The notes below the pieces were generated by a model that was not told the origin of the DNA, ran no database searches, and saw only the letters and a list, made by a program, of their open reading frames with translations. Below are positions 45,701-58,913 of a DNA stretch of 64,000 bases, piece after piece. Position numbers and translations under genes: made by a program. This DNA is from Rotaria sp. Silwood1 (lineage: Eukaryota; Rotifera; Eurotatoria; Philodinida; Philodinidae), in NCBI GenBank assembly GCA_905250075.1, contig CAJNOP010000060.1, forward strand, positions 1-64,000, read 5' to 3'. The number at the start of each line of letters is the position of its first letter. Within the stretch, counting starts at the first letter, position 1.

Positions 45701-46004
45701 GAGAAATTATTTTATTGAGTGAAATGGTCTTTTTGTAAGATAGAAATGGTTTCTGTTATTCTAACATTGTAACTGAAGTAGCATAATGTAAATAAGTTAC
45801 TGATCATATTCTGCTTTCATGGTAAAGACAAAATAAAATGAGGAAAGTAAAATGCGATATAAACTTTTGATTTTGACATGTAAAACTATGAAAAACTGTT
45901 CGAATTTGGTAGAAAATTTACATGAAACAAAATCATTATTATTAACAAAAGAAAAGAAAAAGGTACAGTGCTTTTAAGCTCAATTGATTCAAATAGAATC
46001 TGTT
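42714..46004. other. Long gene-poor region
   Basis: 3.3 kb with no gene I can support. Open frames at 43399-43813 and 45391-45573 (both -) lack recognisable motifs. No transposon ends were resolved. Confidence 0.45.
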
Positions 46005-46831
46005 TTAATATCGTCTGTTTGAATTCCAAGGAATTTCACCTGGTGCTGCTTGTGGAATATAAGTAGTTCGATGATAAGCAGTTGCTGGTGGTTGAACATA
46101 TTGTTGTTGAAGTGGAGGAGCATTATAACTTGGTTTAGGTGGTGCATAATAACTTGGGTGAAGTGGTGCATAGTAATTCTGTTGTTGAGATTGTAAAGTA
46201 GGTCCTACTTGTCCATTAGATTTATTTGTACATACGTAATAAATAACTAAATAAATAATGCAAAGAATTAAGCATAAACCACCGATACCCAATTGCATTG
46301 CTTGCACGAAAAGTTTAGCTTGACTTTCTGTATAAGTTTTAAATGGACCCCAATTATTCATTAATGTAAAAAACCATTGTCGAAAACCATAACTAAATGT
46401 AGCATTGGATGCAGCATTTGTAGTACATGATGAAGTTAATAAACATGCTGTAGGTTGAGCAATAAAATAAGCATCAAATCCAATTAATGTAATGCAAGCT
46501 ACAAGAGCAATAACTGTAACAATAACTGCACGAAAAGCAGGTGGCAATTTAGGCGTACCACATCCTATTGAAAATTGAATTATTGATATTTTATTTTATT
46601 TTATTTTTAATAGATTAACTTACCAGCAACAAATAACAATATAACATGTATAAGCATAATAAGTCCACACCAACCACCAGCAAATACATTTGTGGTCCAA
46701 AAATTAACTCCAACATTACCAAATTCAGTTATGAAAAGAACAAGCACAGCTATTAATTCAATGATAGCCATAAATATTACAAAACATTTTGGCCATATTT
46801 CACTAAACAGACGATCGTTTGTGGGTGCCAT
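46005..46831 (-). CDS. Four-transmembrane protein with Pro/Tyr-rich tail
   Basis: Two exons (46831-46624, 46564-46005) join in phase over a 59-bp intron to 255 aa. Four hydrophobic helices at about 15-36, 50-70, 79-101 and 152-176 give a tetraspan/MARVEL-like plan with both ends inside. TM2 starts GGWCGLIML. The loop between TM3 and TM4 carries a Cys pair (ACLLTSSC) and an N-glycosylation site (NAT). The last ~70 residues are Gln/Pro/Tyr-rich with HPSYYAPP, KPSYNAPP and LQQQYVQPP repeats, which may bind WW or SH3 domains. No CCG tetraspanin motif or claudin WGLWCC signature, so the family is unassigned. Function unknown; plasma membrane or vesicle likely. Confidence 0.72.
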
Positions 46832-49008
46832 ACCTCACACTGAAAAAATAGACAATGAAATCTTCACATAAAAATAAAATGTAAAAAGAAAACTATCTTT
46901 TCTATTTTCAAGTAGAAAAAAAATGCTGCTGCTTTCTGTTTGCAACAACTGTTATTTACTTACAAAATTCTTTTCTTACTCTGTTTTTTTTCAGCTTCTA
47001 CGCGTTCATTTGAATGCAGTTTATATACGTTAAAAGAATAGCAATCGTTATTTTTTACTTCATGATGAAAGAAACACTTAAAAATGTGAGCAAATATGTA
47101 AAACGTCATTAACCAAGGCTTCCAATTTCTTATTCAGCATAGAATTTAAAAAAAAACGATAGTTAACTCATATTAGTCGATATGTTAAGTATATTATCTT
47201 TGTCAGCTGTTAATTTTCTTTCATTATAATTAAACGACAAGAGAAAAATAAATGCAACTCTTTAAAAAATGACGCTATATTTTTTATTCAAATTATAAAA
47301 CTAATGAGCCTGTCTACGCAAAACGTTATTCTGTCATGCTTTATTTGTTTTATTACGCACAAGCCACTCAATATTTAAGATCAAATGTTTTTGCAGTTTT
47401 GGACAAAAAATTGTGCTTTTCAGAATGAGAAATTGCAAAGCTGTCCACGACTCCTCATTCATCATAAACAGAGCGCGACGGAACAACACCTCTCGTGGAC
47501 AGGCTCTACTAGTATAATTTAGCATAAGAATGCCAATATCGGACTAAATATAATAAAAATAGCAATATTTAGATTGAACTTTTCCTGATGAAATCTGTTA
47601 ATTAATCCTATTAAAATATATGAACAAAATAGTATCTTATACAGAGCAGAATAAAACATTTATTTTAGCTCAGTCTTGAGCCACACCAAAGACATTCAGC
47701 TCAGAATAAAGTATACAATCATTGTCAAATTAATCATCTATTGTTTGTTTGTACAAAAGAAATAATATTTATTCAGATCTTATTAGGATAAAATAAACAA
47801 CAATAGAGCGTAGACGTATAGTATTAATTGGTATTCAGAATTTCCTTTTAATTCATATATAACATATGAAAAGATAAATAAATTGTATCTTTGAATTGAC
47901 AACAAAGTCAGTCATTGTAAAATCTATGCGTTGTGAGGATTGTTTTGATTAAAGTCACTTGCTCATTTTTTTTCCGGTAACTCTTCAATCATATTAAAGT
48001 TTCAAGATACTGCTAAAATGTTGAAAATCGTTTGTTTTTGATCGAGCATATCTGTTGTAAGACAAATGCGTTTTGATTTATTATATATATCTTTTTCAAA
48101 GAGTTCTACGATTTCAAATTTTATGTTTTATGACATATCATAATTTGTATTTATTTGTTTCTCTCAATATTGATGTATTCTATTCATACATTGAATTGTA
48201 ATACAACTATTGTCTTGACATTCATATAAACAAACATATTGAATGTACGAATATAATAGTACTATTCAGTTTTGTACTTAATCGAAAAATAATGGAATAT
48301 TTACTGTGAATACTTCTGTTCTCTAATGGTGACCTATTTCTAACCAAGAACTTTTTTTATTGATTAGAAATCTAATTATTTGATTTTTCTGAGGTTCATT
48401 CAAAATTTATTTATTATTCATAATAAAATCAATTTGATGAAATCCACACATATTCTTTGTCGAATCACTTTATTAAAATATGTCAAAATGATTCATGCAA
48501 AAATGCGATGAAAGAACGCTTATCTAACAAACTCGACTATATCCATTAAATGCACTAAAAATCTGAAGTTTTTTTTTATTTAAAAAAGGCCTAACAGTTA
48601 GATTTTAATAATAAAAAAAAATGCATTGTAAAACAAGTCATTTAATAAAAATAACCAAAACGAAGATTTTCTATTGAAAAATAAAATTGTTGATCACCTT
48701 TCATTTGCTTGTTAACAGCATAAGCATGAATTCATAACCTTTTTTTGAGTTAATTGAAACATTTGAAATTTAAGGAAAGAGACACTCTTGATGTTTTTGT
48801 ACTATTACTCTATCGAGAATAAGAAAAAATAAACATTAGCATTTTTCAAATGATTCATTTTCTTCAGTTATATCTTGTTTTTTTTTTCTTCTCTGGATAC
48901 TTCTATGAAAAACATCCATTAGATGAAATCATGCTGGTTCAATTACAAAAAGAAAAAGAGCAAATAAAAAGAAAAACATGCAGTGCAAAAAAAATTTCTT
49001 TTGTTAAT
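46832..49008. other. Intergenic with one short MITE-like element
   Basis: 2.2 kb of AT-rich DNA between two minus-strand genes. The only structure recognised is the inverted-repeat element at 47306-47506. Confidence 0.45.
47306..47506. mobile_element. Short MITE-like element with GAGCCTGTC ends
   Basis: GAGCCTGTCTAC (47306-47317) and GTGGACAGGCTC (47495-47506) are inverted with one mismatch and bound 201 bp that is less AT-rich than its surroundings. No clear target duplication. The ends resemble CCTTGTCTACAC of the element at 17860. Confidence 0.5.
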
Positions 49009-52000
49009 TTATGATATTTTCGTCAAAGCCAACATTGAAAAACGAATATCTCCACCAGCATTTTCAACTAATTTTAATATAACATCTTTGGTACTCTACA
49101 AAAGAAGAAAATAAATAATGAGATTAATTTTCTAAATGTAGTCTAGAAAAAAAAACTACTCAATTTTAGATTGTTAAAAGAAAAATAATTCTTATTTAAT
49201 AAAATGCCACCAACTGTTTCATATACTCTAAGAAAATATACGAAAACTATCGAAATTAGTCATCTTTTATTATTATGTATCAGAAACTCTATGAGAAGAA
49301 TTTAAATTGTTCATGAACAACTCATAATAATCAACAACTTGGTAATTACTTTCTATTAATTATTCTTATACTTTTTCTAAAAGAAAGATAAAAATTATAC
49401 TCTATGTTGGTAAAAAAATGTCAAGAATTCTTCATTTCAACAATATTAAAACATTATGTTCGCAATTTTGATTGAAGAACATAAATGATAAGGTGAATAT
49501 TGAATTATAATTCAATTAAATGATAGTATCGTTTGCTTGTATTTTGTTATATCTATCAAGTGATCTACTCGACATGACCAAACATTGATCACGTACATAT
49601 AGAGCAAGTCTAAATTTCAAAATGAAGAAAGCGAAGTCTACCATTGACAAGAGAACGATCGATAGTATTTAAAACGAGAGCGTTTCTATTTCTGAATAAC
49701 ATTGAATGATCTGAACACACGAAATCTCTTTCAATTAGAATAAGTCATCAAACAAAGAGCGATTAGCAGGAAAAAAAATTGTTCGATTTGCTATTAATTT
49801 ATGGGATACGAAGTACTCTCTCAACAGATGATCTTCAACAAATGTTTTACATCTACGAACCAAGATAATACGTTCAAAAGCTATTTCTACGTTTGATGAA
49901 ATTCCATAACAATACTCGCTCATAGTAGGTTTTTCTCGCTTATGTTGTGAATTTTTGTAAGTAAAACAATGTCTCGAGATAGAACTCAATACAGGCTCCA
50001 ATGATTACACTCATTAGTATACACATATTTGAATATATTTGGCATTAGCATCAAATTCTGAATAAAAGTGTAGTATTTAATTAATCAAAATTTCAACTTC
50101 GATTTTTCTCGACGAAGTTGAAATCTTTTTTTTCATTGTATTTCATCAAAAAACATGCAATTGCATGCAGAATTTCATCTTGTTGACGAGTATTTGGTTA
50201 CTTTTGATGTTTTTACTTTCATCCTGATCCAAATTGGGATTTTCGGGAAAAGGATGAAATTCTGTAACGAACACTATTTTCAACATGTTATTCAATACAG
50301 TCATGTTTATAAAGAGATGAACTGATATTATGACAACTTGTTAAAAACTGAGCAGATTTTATATAAAAAATTTATTTGTATGTCGCTTTGTTTCATGATA
50401 AAATGGTAAATTGTCAGCTCTGTTAAATAAGATTCCATTGTGGGAAGTTCCGTAGCAGTCGATATTTTCCGACAGAGATCAACTCGAGTTAAAGAAAAGT
50501 TTCAAAGAACGTGCTGTTGCCGTTGACGAAAGATAGGTGTTAGAAAAAAAACCAAAGAAACATTAGAATTATTTTTGTTCATGTTTTATTTACATTCGTA
50601 GACATAAAATTCACTATTATGATATAAATATGGTTGCAAGCATCATCTTCATCACCGTTCGTACTCATTCTGTTGTAACACAACACGAGAATCTGTTCGA
50701 CGAATAAAGGATATCGTCTGATAAGGTCGTAAATCTACTACTTGCTAGATCTCATTCTTAGTAGGATAAAAAGCTAGAGCATGAAATTCTACACATTCTT
50801 GTCTAATTATTAGTTTTTGTTGAATAGCAATAAAAATTGCTCAAAGACTAAGTAGTCTTCAGAGTCTATTACTTTTGAGTATTTTGGTTATGCTCTAAAA
50901 GTTGACATACTAATCATATTCACTACTAAATTCTGTCAAAAATAATGTCAAGTCAAATAGATACGATAAATACGGTTCTCATATTATGTAAATAACGCAA
51001 ATACAGCTAAAAAACTTTATGATCAAAAGCTAAGCTGTCTAAAATTCCATAAATCGAAATAGTTTTGAGAAAAACCTATTTTAATATCATATTCAACTTT
51101 AATCTAATTTTAACTTCAAAGCAAAAAAAAACAATAGTGCGTTTGAAACTAACACAAAATAGTACATAATATCCTACGTATTTCAGCTAAAATAATTTTT
51201 TTACTGAAAAAAGCGATATAGCTATCTTTCATAACTTTTTTTTTCTCAAGTTTAGCCTATGGTTCTGCCGAGAAGTATTTCTGTTACTCGGAAATTGAAA
51301 ATGATAAATAGTGATATCGATTTTACAATACTTCCAAAATGGGCACTTTATTACAATATTACGATAAAAATAAATTTTGGAATAGAATAGCTTTTTCTCA
51401 AATCTAGTTCGATTTAAGAAGCTTGAGATAGTGTAGTTTTTCATCATAAAGATTTTTAGTTCTAACATGAAATAATTATATTTCGAAACATGAGACTTAC
51501 TTAAAATGATTCTTACAAGAATATTCTTTTTCAAGCTCTCCTTGTAAACTTTTATCATCAACGAGAGTACTCATTTTATTCATCACAAAAAATACTATAT
51601 CCTAATGAAAGACAGATGTTTTTTCATTCATTTAATAAAAAAATTAATGATGCAATCTATTGATTTTATCTTTTATATAATGTTAAGTGATAATATCAAG
51701 ATGATCTATGATCTCTTAAATGATTAAAATAATTTTCTGCGAAACTTCAAAATTGACTTACACGTAGTAAATCAAGTGATTGTCCAGAATGTATTTTAAC
51801 AGAATGTTTAATCGGATGTGGATGTCGACCATCTAATTCATAAAGTTCATTATTAACATTGACGAAACATACGAAATGTAAATTAACATGTTCTTCTCGA
51901 TCAATAACCTATTTTTAATATAAATACAAATCAATAATTAAATGAAGTAAACTTTTCCATTCATAAAGAAGTCTTATCAAATGGAAAATAATAATTAAAA

Positions 52001-52805
52001 ATAGTTCATCGATAATTCAAACTGTTTCATCCGAATAGAAATAAGCTATCAAAAATTTTTTCTGAACTGATTTTCTGAAAAATCTTTGCTCATATATACA
52101 TACACGTGAGTCACCTTCTTCAGCAATCATATCATTAGCTGTCGCCATATCCAATGCATGTTTTAAATGTTCAGCTCGTTGTTCAGGTGTCATTAATTTT
52201 GTTGTTTCCAAAAAGTGAGCTAATGGTTTATGTGCTAAAAATTAAAACATATATATATATAAATTTAATAATAAAATTGTTTCTCTTTGATTAACAAACA
52301 ATCAAGTTGAAATTTTTCAAGATTATTTGCAACTGAATGAATAACTGCAATTGATCCACATGCATTACCAACACTTTGTCTTAAAAAATAAATAGCTTGA
52401 GAATAATCAGGTGGTGTATGTGCTGCTTCTTCAAATTCTCGTCGACGATGTTTTTCATGCTAAAAATAAATATTTGAAATTATTATATAGATGAATACTG
52501 CAATAATCTACTTCGTCAGTTATAGGAAAAATTAAAAGTACAGCAGAGACAGGTTGCGGTACAAAAGCGAGAAGTTCTTCATCAAATCCAATTATTTCAA
52601 CAAATTCATAATCCTCGTTCTTTACACCTAAATTTTTTAGATATTTATTTAATACCTAAAAAAAAAAAGAAAGTCATACGTAAATGTAATAAATATAGAA
52701 ATAATTTACTTCAGGATTTCCTTCTAAAGGCATCCAACGAGGTTTTGGTTTATTTAATTCACCAGCATTGGCTGCTGCTACACTTATCTCAGCATCTGTA
52801 CTCAT
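49009..52805 (-). CDS. Ubiquitin C-terminal hydrolase, UCHL3-like
   Basis: Six exons (52805-52710, 52655-52512, 52459-52300, 52234-52104, 51908-51762, 49095-49009) join in phase to 254 aa, close to the ~230 aa of UCHL3. All active-site parts are present: Gln108 (oxyanion) and Cys114 (nucleophile) in RQSVGNACGS, His188 in VNLHFVCF and Asp203 in YELDGR. WMPLEGNPEVLNKYLKNLG, AVLLIFPITDE and the last-exon ENAGGDIRFSMLALTK match the family start, core and C terminus. It releases small adducts from the C terminus of ubiquitin or NEDD8 in the cytosol. The N terminus has ~22 extra residues (Ala/Lys-rich). The last intron is 2,666 bp, far longer than the others. Confidence 0.95.
49096..51761 (-). other. 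Last intron of the UCHL3-like gene
   Basis: 2.67 kb. A possible internal exon lies at about 51587-51489 (acceptor TTTCATTAG, donor AA|GTAAGT) coding NKMSTLVDDKSLQGELEKEY, but its phase does not fit the final exon. A local hairpin CAACTTCG/CGAAGTTG occurs near 50094-50124. An 88-residue open frame at 49735-50001 (-) is unrecognised. Confidence 0.5.
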
Positions 52806-54349
52806 TTGGATTTTGGTTAGAATTTCCAAATAATTGTTGTAAACAATATTCAAACAAAGTGTTATTGAGGACAATGCGGGTAATCAAGAGGTGAAAATTA
52901 AATATTCCATTGATTGCTCAAGTAAATCCATTGAAAGATAAACTTCATATTCATTTAAAACAAGTGTTTTTTAAAAATAGATTTTACATTTGTTTATGTT
53001 TCAATGAATAAAATGCTAAAATAGATAATGAACTATCAAGCAGATGTCACTAGATATAGATAAGTATTGTTCAATATATAACTATAGTAAATAACTCTTG
53101 TATAACTACAAAAATGTTAACAATGCATGCCCGCACAAGATTCAAAACTTTACCAAACTATACATGTCTATGTATAAATATGTTTGCGAGAACCAATATG
53201 AAAATAATTTTGTTTTAATCCACAAACTTTTATTATTTAATAGTATACATATATAGGCTTCTACAAGGATAGATTTTTGGGAACGTTTTCATTTTAATCA
53301 CCGTGCCATAATCTTCAAACACTATTGTGTGTGTGTAAAACACAACAATCAGTGTGAAGATCTGATCAAAGTAAACATTGCCCTGAAGAGACTTTTGAAT
53401 TTTCTATCTTCGAATCCTTCAATATTTTTCAACAATAATATTTATGCATGTGCAGAAGTCTTTAGAGAATCATTCTATAAAAACGTTTTGAAAAATTCGA
53501 ATCAAGCTAGATAATGAAGAAGCTCGACTTATTAAGTAAACCATTGGATGTATTTACATCACTTTTACATGTTCATGCGTGTCTTGTACACAAGTTTTGT
53601 TTTTCGATCATTCCAAAAACTTTTCTTAGATGTGTACATGGAGCTTTCATGCTTCGCTTTGCATGTTTTCCAAAATGAAGAATTTGCGTGTTCTTGCATG
53701 CTTTAATCTCTATGTATTTAAATATGAATATAGCTTAGCTGTTAACACATCTATACATATCTTATATCATCGAATTGGAACATGTGTACACAATATTATC
53801 TTGTAGTTGCTTACACTTTTGTTATGATTGAGAATTAAAATATGATTGTTCTGTAAAAATTTCAATTTGAGGAACTCTTAAGTTGTTCTAATAAAAACTA
53901 ATCTTATTGAAAACTTCTCGTTAAAGGATTGATCTTTTTAAGCAGCCATTTTGTACGAACTAGTTTGTTGGAACAGTTCTCTTGTAAGAAGTAATCTAAT
54001 TTTTCAAGGCTATCTAAGTATGGTACCTGTAAATTGTGAAGAGTTCTTGCATACAGAACTCTTTAGAAAGAAAGGTGTCATAGTGAGCCGTTTAGGGTTC
54101 TATATTTGGGTACCACTTTCTGAATCTTTTCAGATTCTAGCAAAATATGATTCTTCCTGAAACTTTCTTTTTTTTCTTTCGAAAAGATTCTACGCCAGTA
54201 AAACGCAGTCCATCCATCATACTTCGTCTAGTAGTGTTGATTAATTCTATGTCTAACTCATTATTTCTATCGTTAGATAGTTATTCTATATCGGGCCTCT
54301 TTTATCTATCTTCAACCCCAAAATTGATGGATAACCTCTAAGTAGCTTC
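52806..54349. other. Intergenic, nothing recognised
   Basis: 1.5 kb of AT-rich DNA upstream of the UCHL3-like gene. Its first 200 bp should include that promoter. No supported gene or transposon end. Confidence 0.45.
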
Positions 54350-54660
54350 CGAAGAGAATCGAAATTCTGTATGGAGAGCTTGGATTCTCTCTTTTCGATA
54401 GGTTGAGCGTTCGACGATGGGGCCTTTGCAGGCGAGTATTTTGACTATTCGAACGATTGTTTTCAAGAAAATCGTAGTGATCAAAATAAAATAGTTTTAT
54501 TCTATAGATATCTCATTCTCGAGCAGTCGAAATATATCAAATAAACAGGCAGGAGGAGATTCGAATATGAATACTTACGACTAACTTTCATCGAACATTT
54601 GAACTAAATATGAATTAATTTTCTTCTATGAAAGCCATCTTTTCAATTCGTAAAAACAAT
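54350..54660. repeat. Interspersed repeat, copy 1
   Basis: About 300 bp resembling 61105-61400 in the same orientation. Shared blocks include TTCGATAGGTTGAG, TCGAACGATT, AATAAAC.GG.AGGAGG and ATCTTTTCAATTC. No coding capacity was recognised; it may be the terminal part of an unidentified transposon. Confidence 0.65.
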
Positions 54661-56406
54661 ACCACGTTGAAGTTTGTTTGCCACTTTGGTATTCACTAGT
54701 AAGTTTTGAAAGTGAAACAAAAAGCATTTATTTAAAAGAACACTTTTACACGTCTCTAACTCAAGAGCAATCTTTTCTCAAATTTCGGGTATCATTCAAA
54801 GCACATATTTCATCTATAATTCAGGGTGTGGATGTGACAAAAAGATCACTCAGTCCCACCCCAACATCCATCAGTATGAAGCTAATTATAAATTCATTAG
54901 CTCATTATCATTCATTGAGTTCACTGACTTCACCGCGCGCGACGCTTCCGCGCAAAAGGAAGTTTTTTGTGCTTTCTCTGTTATGTTAGTACATCCTCTG
55001 AAATTTCAATAATTGTTCTGTTTGTGTAGTTGCAGGATTTCGGTGTAGGTGTTGCAATGGAATGAAGGAACCGGAAACAGTACTACCCGTACTTACATCC
55101 AACACTCAAGCCCACACTCACCCTCTCATTCTTTTCGATAGGGAAGCTTCTCCCCAAATGATTTTTGTTACTGGAACAGTATTAAACAAACGATAGGATT
55201 ATCATCTCAACAGGGCACTATCCGAGTTAATGCCTGCTATTTGAGCTCATATTGAGCTTACAGGTAAGTCTGGATAAGACTAGAAAAAGTATAAAGGGGT
55301 TGAATCCCATGAGTCTTGAGAGCCGAATTACGACTGTTTTATTGAATTTTTATCACATTTTCAGGTACTTATCGGAAAACCATATTACAGAATCTCGACC
55401 TGCAATATTTTTTATACTTAGGTTTAATGACACTTGGAATATTTTGAAAGTTTCGACCAAAAAGAATGTAACTTTGTCATGATATTGGACTTCTAGATAG
55501 ACTCAATTTTTTAACATGTCGGTAGCAAATGACTGCGTTTTGAAAATTCAATATCTCGATAAATGAACATGTTTTTTTGAGCTGCAACTTTCAGAATACT
55601 CGAAGGACTATAAGATCTATCAATAGGTGAAGTTTCAGACAGAAATTCTTCTATTTGACTTTCAAGTAAATACCTAAAAATGAATCGAAAAGTCAGTCAA
55701 ATAGTAATTGCTCGGCTCAAGATGTCAATCAGCCCGAACCATTATAAGCTTTTTCTAATCTTATCAAGACTTTCTTGATAGCATAAATGATAAATGTCAG
55801 TTATGATAATTTTCTCGCCAGATTCAAACACTGATGTCAGATAATGAATCACCGATAATTAAACGATCAATCAACAATGTTGTTTAGAAGAATGTTCATA
55901 GGCTTTCATAGAGTTCTCGCAATGATGAACTCTATAATGGCTGCTTTCAAGCTAGTGCAAATTTCGATCAGTTGATTAAAAGAAATACGACTTTTGCCAG
56001 ATACAACAATCGACAGAAAAGTTTGCTTTCTGTGGAATAGAAACAACATGAAGAGTAATACCAATCGATTTCGAGTCTATAATCGATTTTTCTTTTTTTT
56101 TTCGAAAGCTCGATCATTTCATTTAGTTGATATTCGTGCTTCGCACCTTAATTTGCATTCTTGACGAAGTTGGGATCCCATCTAGTTTGTTTGGAAGTCT
56201 TTTTGCAAGCTTCGTAAAATAAAGGCGATCTTTATATGCAGCCTAAAGATTAGTTTCAAACTATAGAGAATACTTTGACCTATTGGTTGGTAAAAAAAAT
56301 TAGAAAAAAAAACAATTACTAGTCGCTCAAACATTTAGGGCTCAAAAAAATATACAAAAAATGGCTGGGATTATGTATTTTCTCCAGTGACATCAGCGGA
56401 ATTATA
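54661..56406. other. Repeat-like intergenic DNA, unclassified
   Basis: 1.75 kb that is less AT-rich than most spacers, with a CG-rich spot near 54930-54955. It looks like old repeat DNA, but no ends or coding remnants could be identified. Confidence 0.4.
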
Positions 56407-57990
56407 CAGGGTGTCCCATAAGTAACAAGACAAGGAAAAAAAGTTTGAATATCTCCATTAGGGCTCGACCAAATGGGCTCAATTTTTTATCAAGGATAGA
56501 GGCATCTGCACACTCCAAATCCATACGAACAAGGTGAATGAGAACCTTTGTTAAGTATCGCTAGTGACCTCAACAATAAAATTTTTGCTTTGTCACTGGT
56601 AAGAAAAAATCAATATACAGGATAGTGCAAAAGTCACTTTATCGAAAAGAAAATTAAATATTTCCATTACGGCTCGAGCAACCGAGCTGATTTTTTTACC
56701 AAAAACAGAGGCATGCTTATACTTCAAATCCATACAGACAAGCTTAGTGAGGACCTTTGTTAAGGGGGAACCCCCCCTTCGAAAGTCGATTTTTCCTTGA
56801 AAAAGTCGATTTTTGGAAAAACACATCTTCTTGTAGCCCCAAGTGTCCTCTTTCAGAATATGTATAAACTATATAGGAATGGAACATATTTTGCCTAATT
56901 TTGGCAAGTTTACTGGACGCTATAATGGAAAATCGGCTGTCTTGTTGATTTTCTTTCTTAATTATCGGTAACTAATATCGTTCTACCTTCTTTATTAGCA
57001 CTCTAAAACCATTACCGTATCGAGTAATCATGTTTTGGATGTTGCAGTCTTATAAGAAAGGTTCAAAATTAGGCTATTTTTCGAAAAGATGGCGCTACAG
57101 TGAACTTGGATTCAGAAATTAGCTTAAGAAATCGGCTTATTTTTTTCTTGAAAATACTACCAACTGTAAGAACTTTTTATGCGCTTTTCAGTGATATATA
57201 ATATGCTCGAATTCTCTCTACAAGAAGATCATCAACTACGTCGCAATGTTGTTATTCGTTTTTCTCAGCTTCACTTTTTATCGTTTTCTGACCATTGCGG
57301 AACATTTTCCCAGTTCACCGCTTGATGTACTCTGCTGATTTTTATTTATTTAAAAGATGAGACTTTTTTCTAGAAATTGTCGGAACAGATTTTCAAAATA
57401 TATCTCCATTGTTTAGATATTTGAAAATCTTTGAAAGTGCTCAAAGCAGTTTTTGCGATTTTCGATTTAAAATGATCACTACTATTGAACGAAGATGAAT
57501 TTCAAAAAACTGTCCCAACAATTTCTAGATAAAAGATTTTTCTTCATTTTGAAACAAATTTCAACGTTTTCCATGCTATCGCGCCTCGGGAAAATGTTCC
57601 GTGCCAAAAGCCCCATTTTCATGAGTAAATTGAGTATAGCTTCTTAATTATCAAAAATGATTGGTTGAAATTTTTATCAGATGCTAGTTACATTAGCTTT
57701 TCTATTTGCTGAAATTTTCATCGAAATCTGTTGTATCGTTTAGAAGATAGGTTTCGGAGGGGGGGTTCCCCCTTAAGTATATTTTTTATTTTCCTGTCTG
57801 TGAAAAAAGTAAAACTTTTATTGTTGAGGTCAATAGTGATACTTAACAAAGGTTCTCATTCACCTTGTTCGTATGGATTTGGAGTGTGCAGATGCCTCTA
57901 TCCTTGATAAAAAATTGAGCCCATTTGGTCGAGCCCTAATGGAGATATTCAAACTTTTTTTCCTTGTCTTGTTACTTATGGGACACCCTG
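56407..57990. mobile_element. Mariner-type MITE carrying a nested piggyBac-like element
   Basis: Inverted ends of about 190 bp starting CAGGGTGTCCCATAAGTAAC (56407 and, complemented, 57990) lie between TA dinucleotides (56405-56406, 57991-57992). A second diverged copy of the end sequence in the same orientation starts at about 56620 (CAGGATAGTGCAAAAGTCAC) and runs to about 56760. The interior is occupied by the TTAA-flanked element 56764-57772. No transposase. Confidence 0.88.
56764..57772. mobile_element. TTAA-flanked (piggyBac-like) MITE
   Basis: GGGGGAACCCCCCC ends (56764-56777; complement ending 57772) continue as imperfect TIRs for 21 bp and sit between TTAA sequences (56760-56763, 57773-57776). 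TTAA duplication is the piggyBac hallmark; a TWA-type Harbinger target is the alternative. 1009 bp, no coding region recognised. Confidence 0.78.
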
Positions 57991-58354
57991 TATAATAATA
58001 TTATCAACTTGCACACAACAGTGTTTAAACATATTTCATAATGTTCTATAGTTACATATGTGATGAATCATAATATATTCATAAACAAACGGATGAATAT
58101 GATAAAAGGACATAATATTCAGCACGTGGAGGAGAATAAAAAAATCGAAAAATCAAAAATAAATATATTTTATATTTGGTATGAGTTAATTCTCTTCTTT
58201 TTATTTTATTTGGATTTGATATCAAAACTTGTGGCGTTTCGTATCTTATACAATGCAATCACTAGATAAGAATTGAATCCTTTCCCATATCAGCCTCACC
58301 GTCTTGTTTTTTGTTATTTCTTAGTTCTTTTGTATTTGTTATCATTTTATTAAC

Positions 58355-58714
58355 TTAATTAAATTTTTCTTTGGAGTTCTTTTTTTTGCGCAAAATCGAT
58401 ATCCAGGAGGAATTAATTTCATCATGTATGTTGATTGTTTCACTTATTATTGAATATATCGCTTCTTTTGCACGTGGTTTCCGGCAATCTTTTTCTTCTT
58501 CAATAACAAATGCATCATCTCTATCAACAAAATATTGAAATTTCTTTTCTTGAAAATGTTTAACCATTTCCGAATTACTATTGCCCTCATTATCATTTAT
58601 TGTTTTTGTGTGTTGCTTCATACGGTTATCAATGCCAACCTTTGTTTGATCAACATAAGTTTGTTTGGATGAACAAGGGATTTGGTATGTGATCGATTTT
58701 AATGTATTTTTCAA
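58355..58714 (-). pseudogene. GIY-YIG endonuclease fragment of the Penelope-like element
   Basis: 119 residues with YQIPCSSKQTYVDQTKVGIDNRMKQH (key residues Y, I, P, C, Y, Q, T, R, H spaced as in PLE GIY-YIG domains) and a later KFQYFVDRDDAF and CRKPRAKEAIYSI part. In Penelope-like elements this domain nicks target DNA to prime reverse transcription. Confidence 0.75.
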
Positions 58715-58913
58715 AGATTGATTACATTGTGATTTTAGTTTGTATGGATAAGAAAAAATATAATTTAATCTTTAATTTCTTTTCGAGGCTTCTTTTTAAT
58801 GCTTCCATACCAGCAGCATATGGTAATGATAAACTATAATTGATTTTTTCATAACTTTTATTTCGATTTTATGTATTCTTGTTAGTTTTACTATCAGTAT
58901 CGCTCGTATTTGA

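Noticed and set aside
49735-50001. 88-residue minus-strand frame in the UCHL3 intron
   Set aside because: Unrecognised and without splice sites joining it to the gene; not enough to call.
54780-55140. Possible inverted repeat around GGTGTGGATGTGAC and CCACACTCACCC
   Set aside because: Similarity does not extend beyond a few bases and no ends could be defined.
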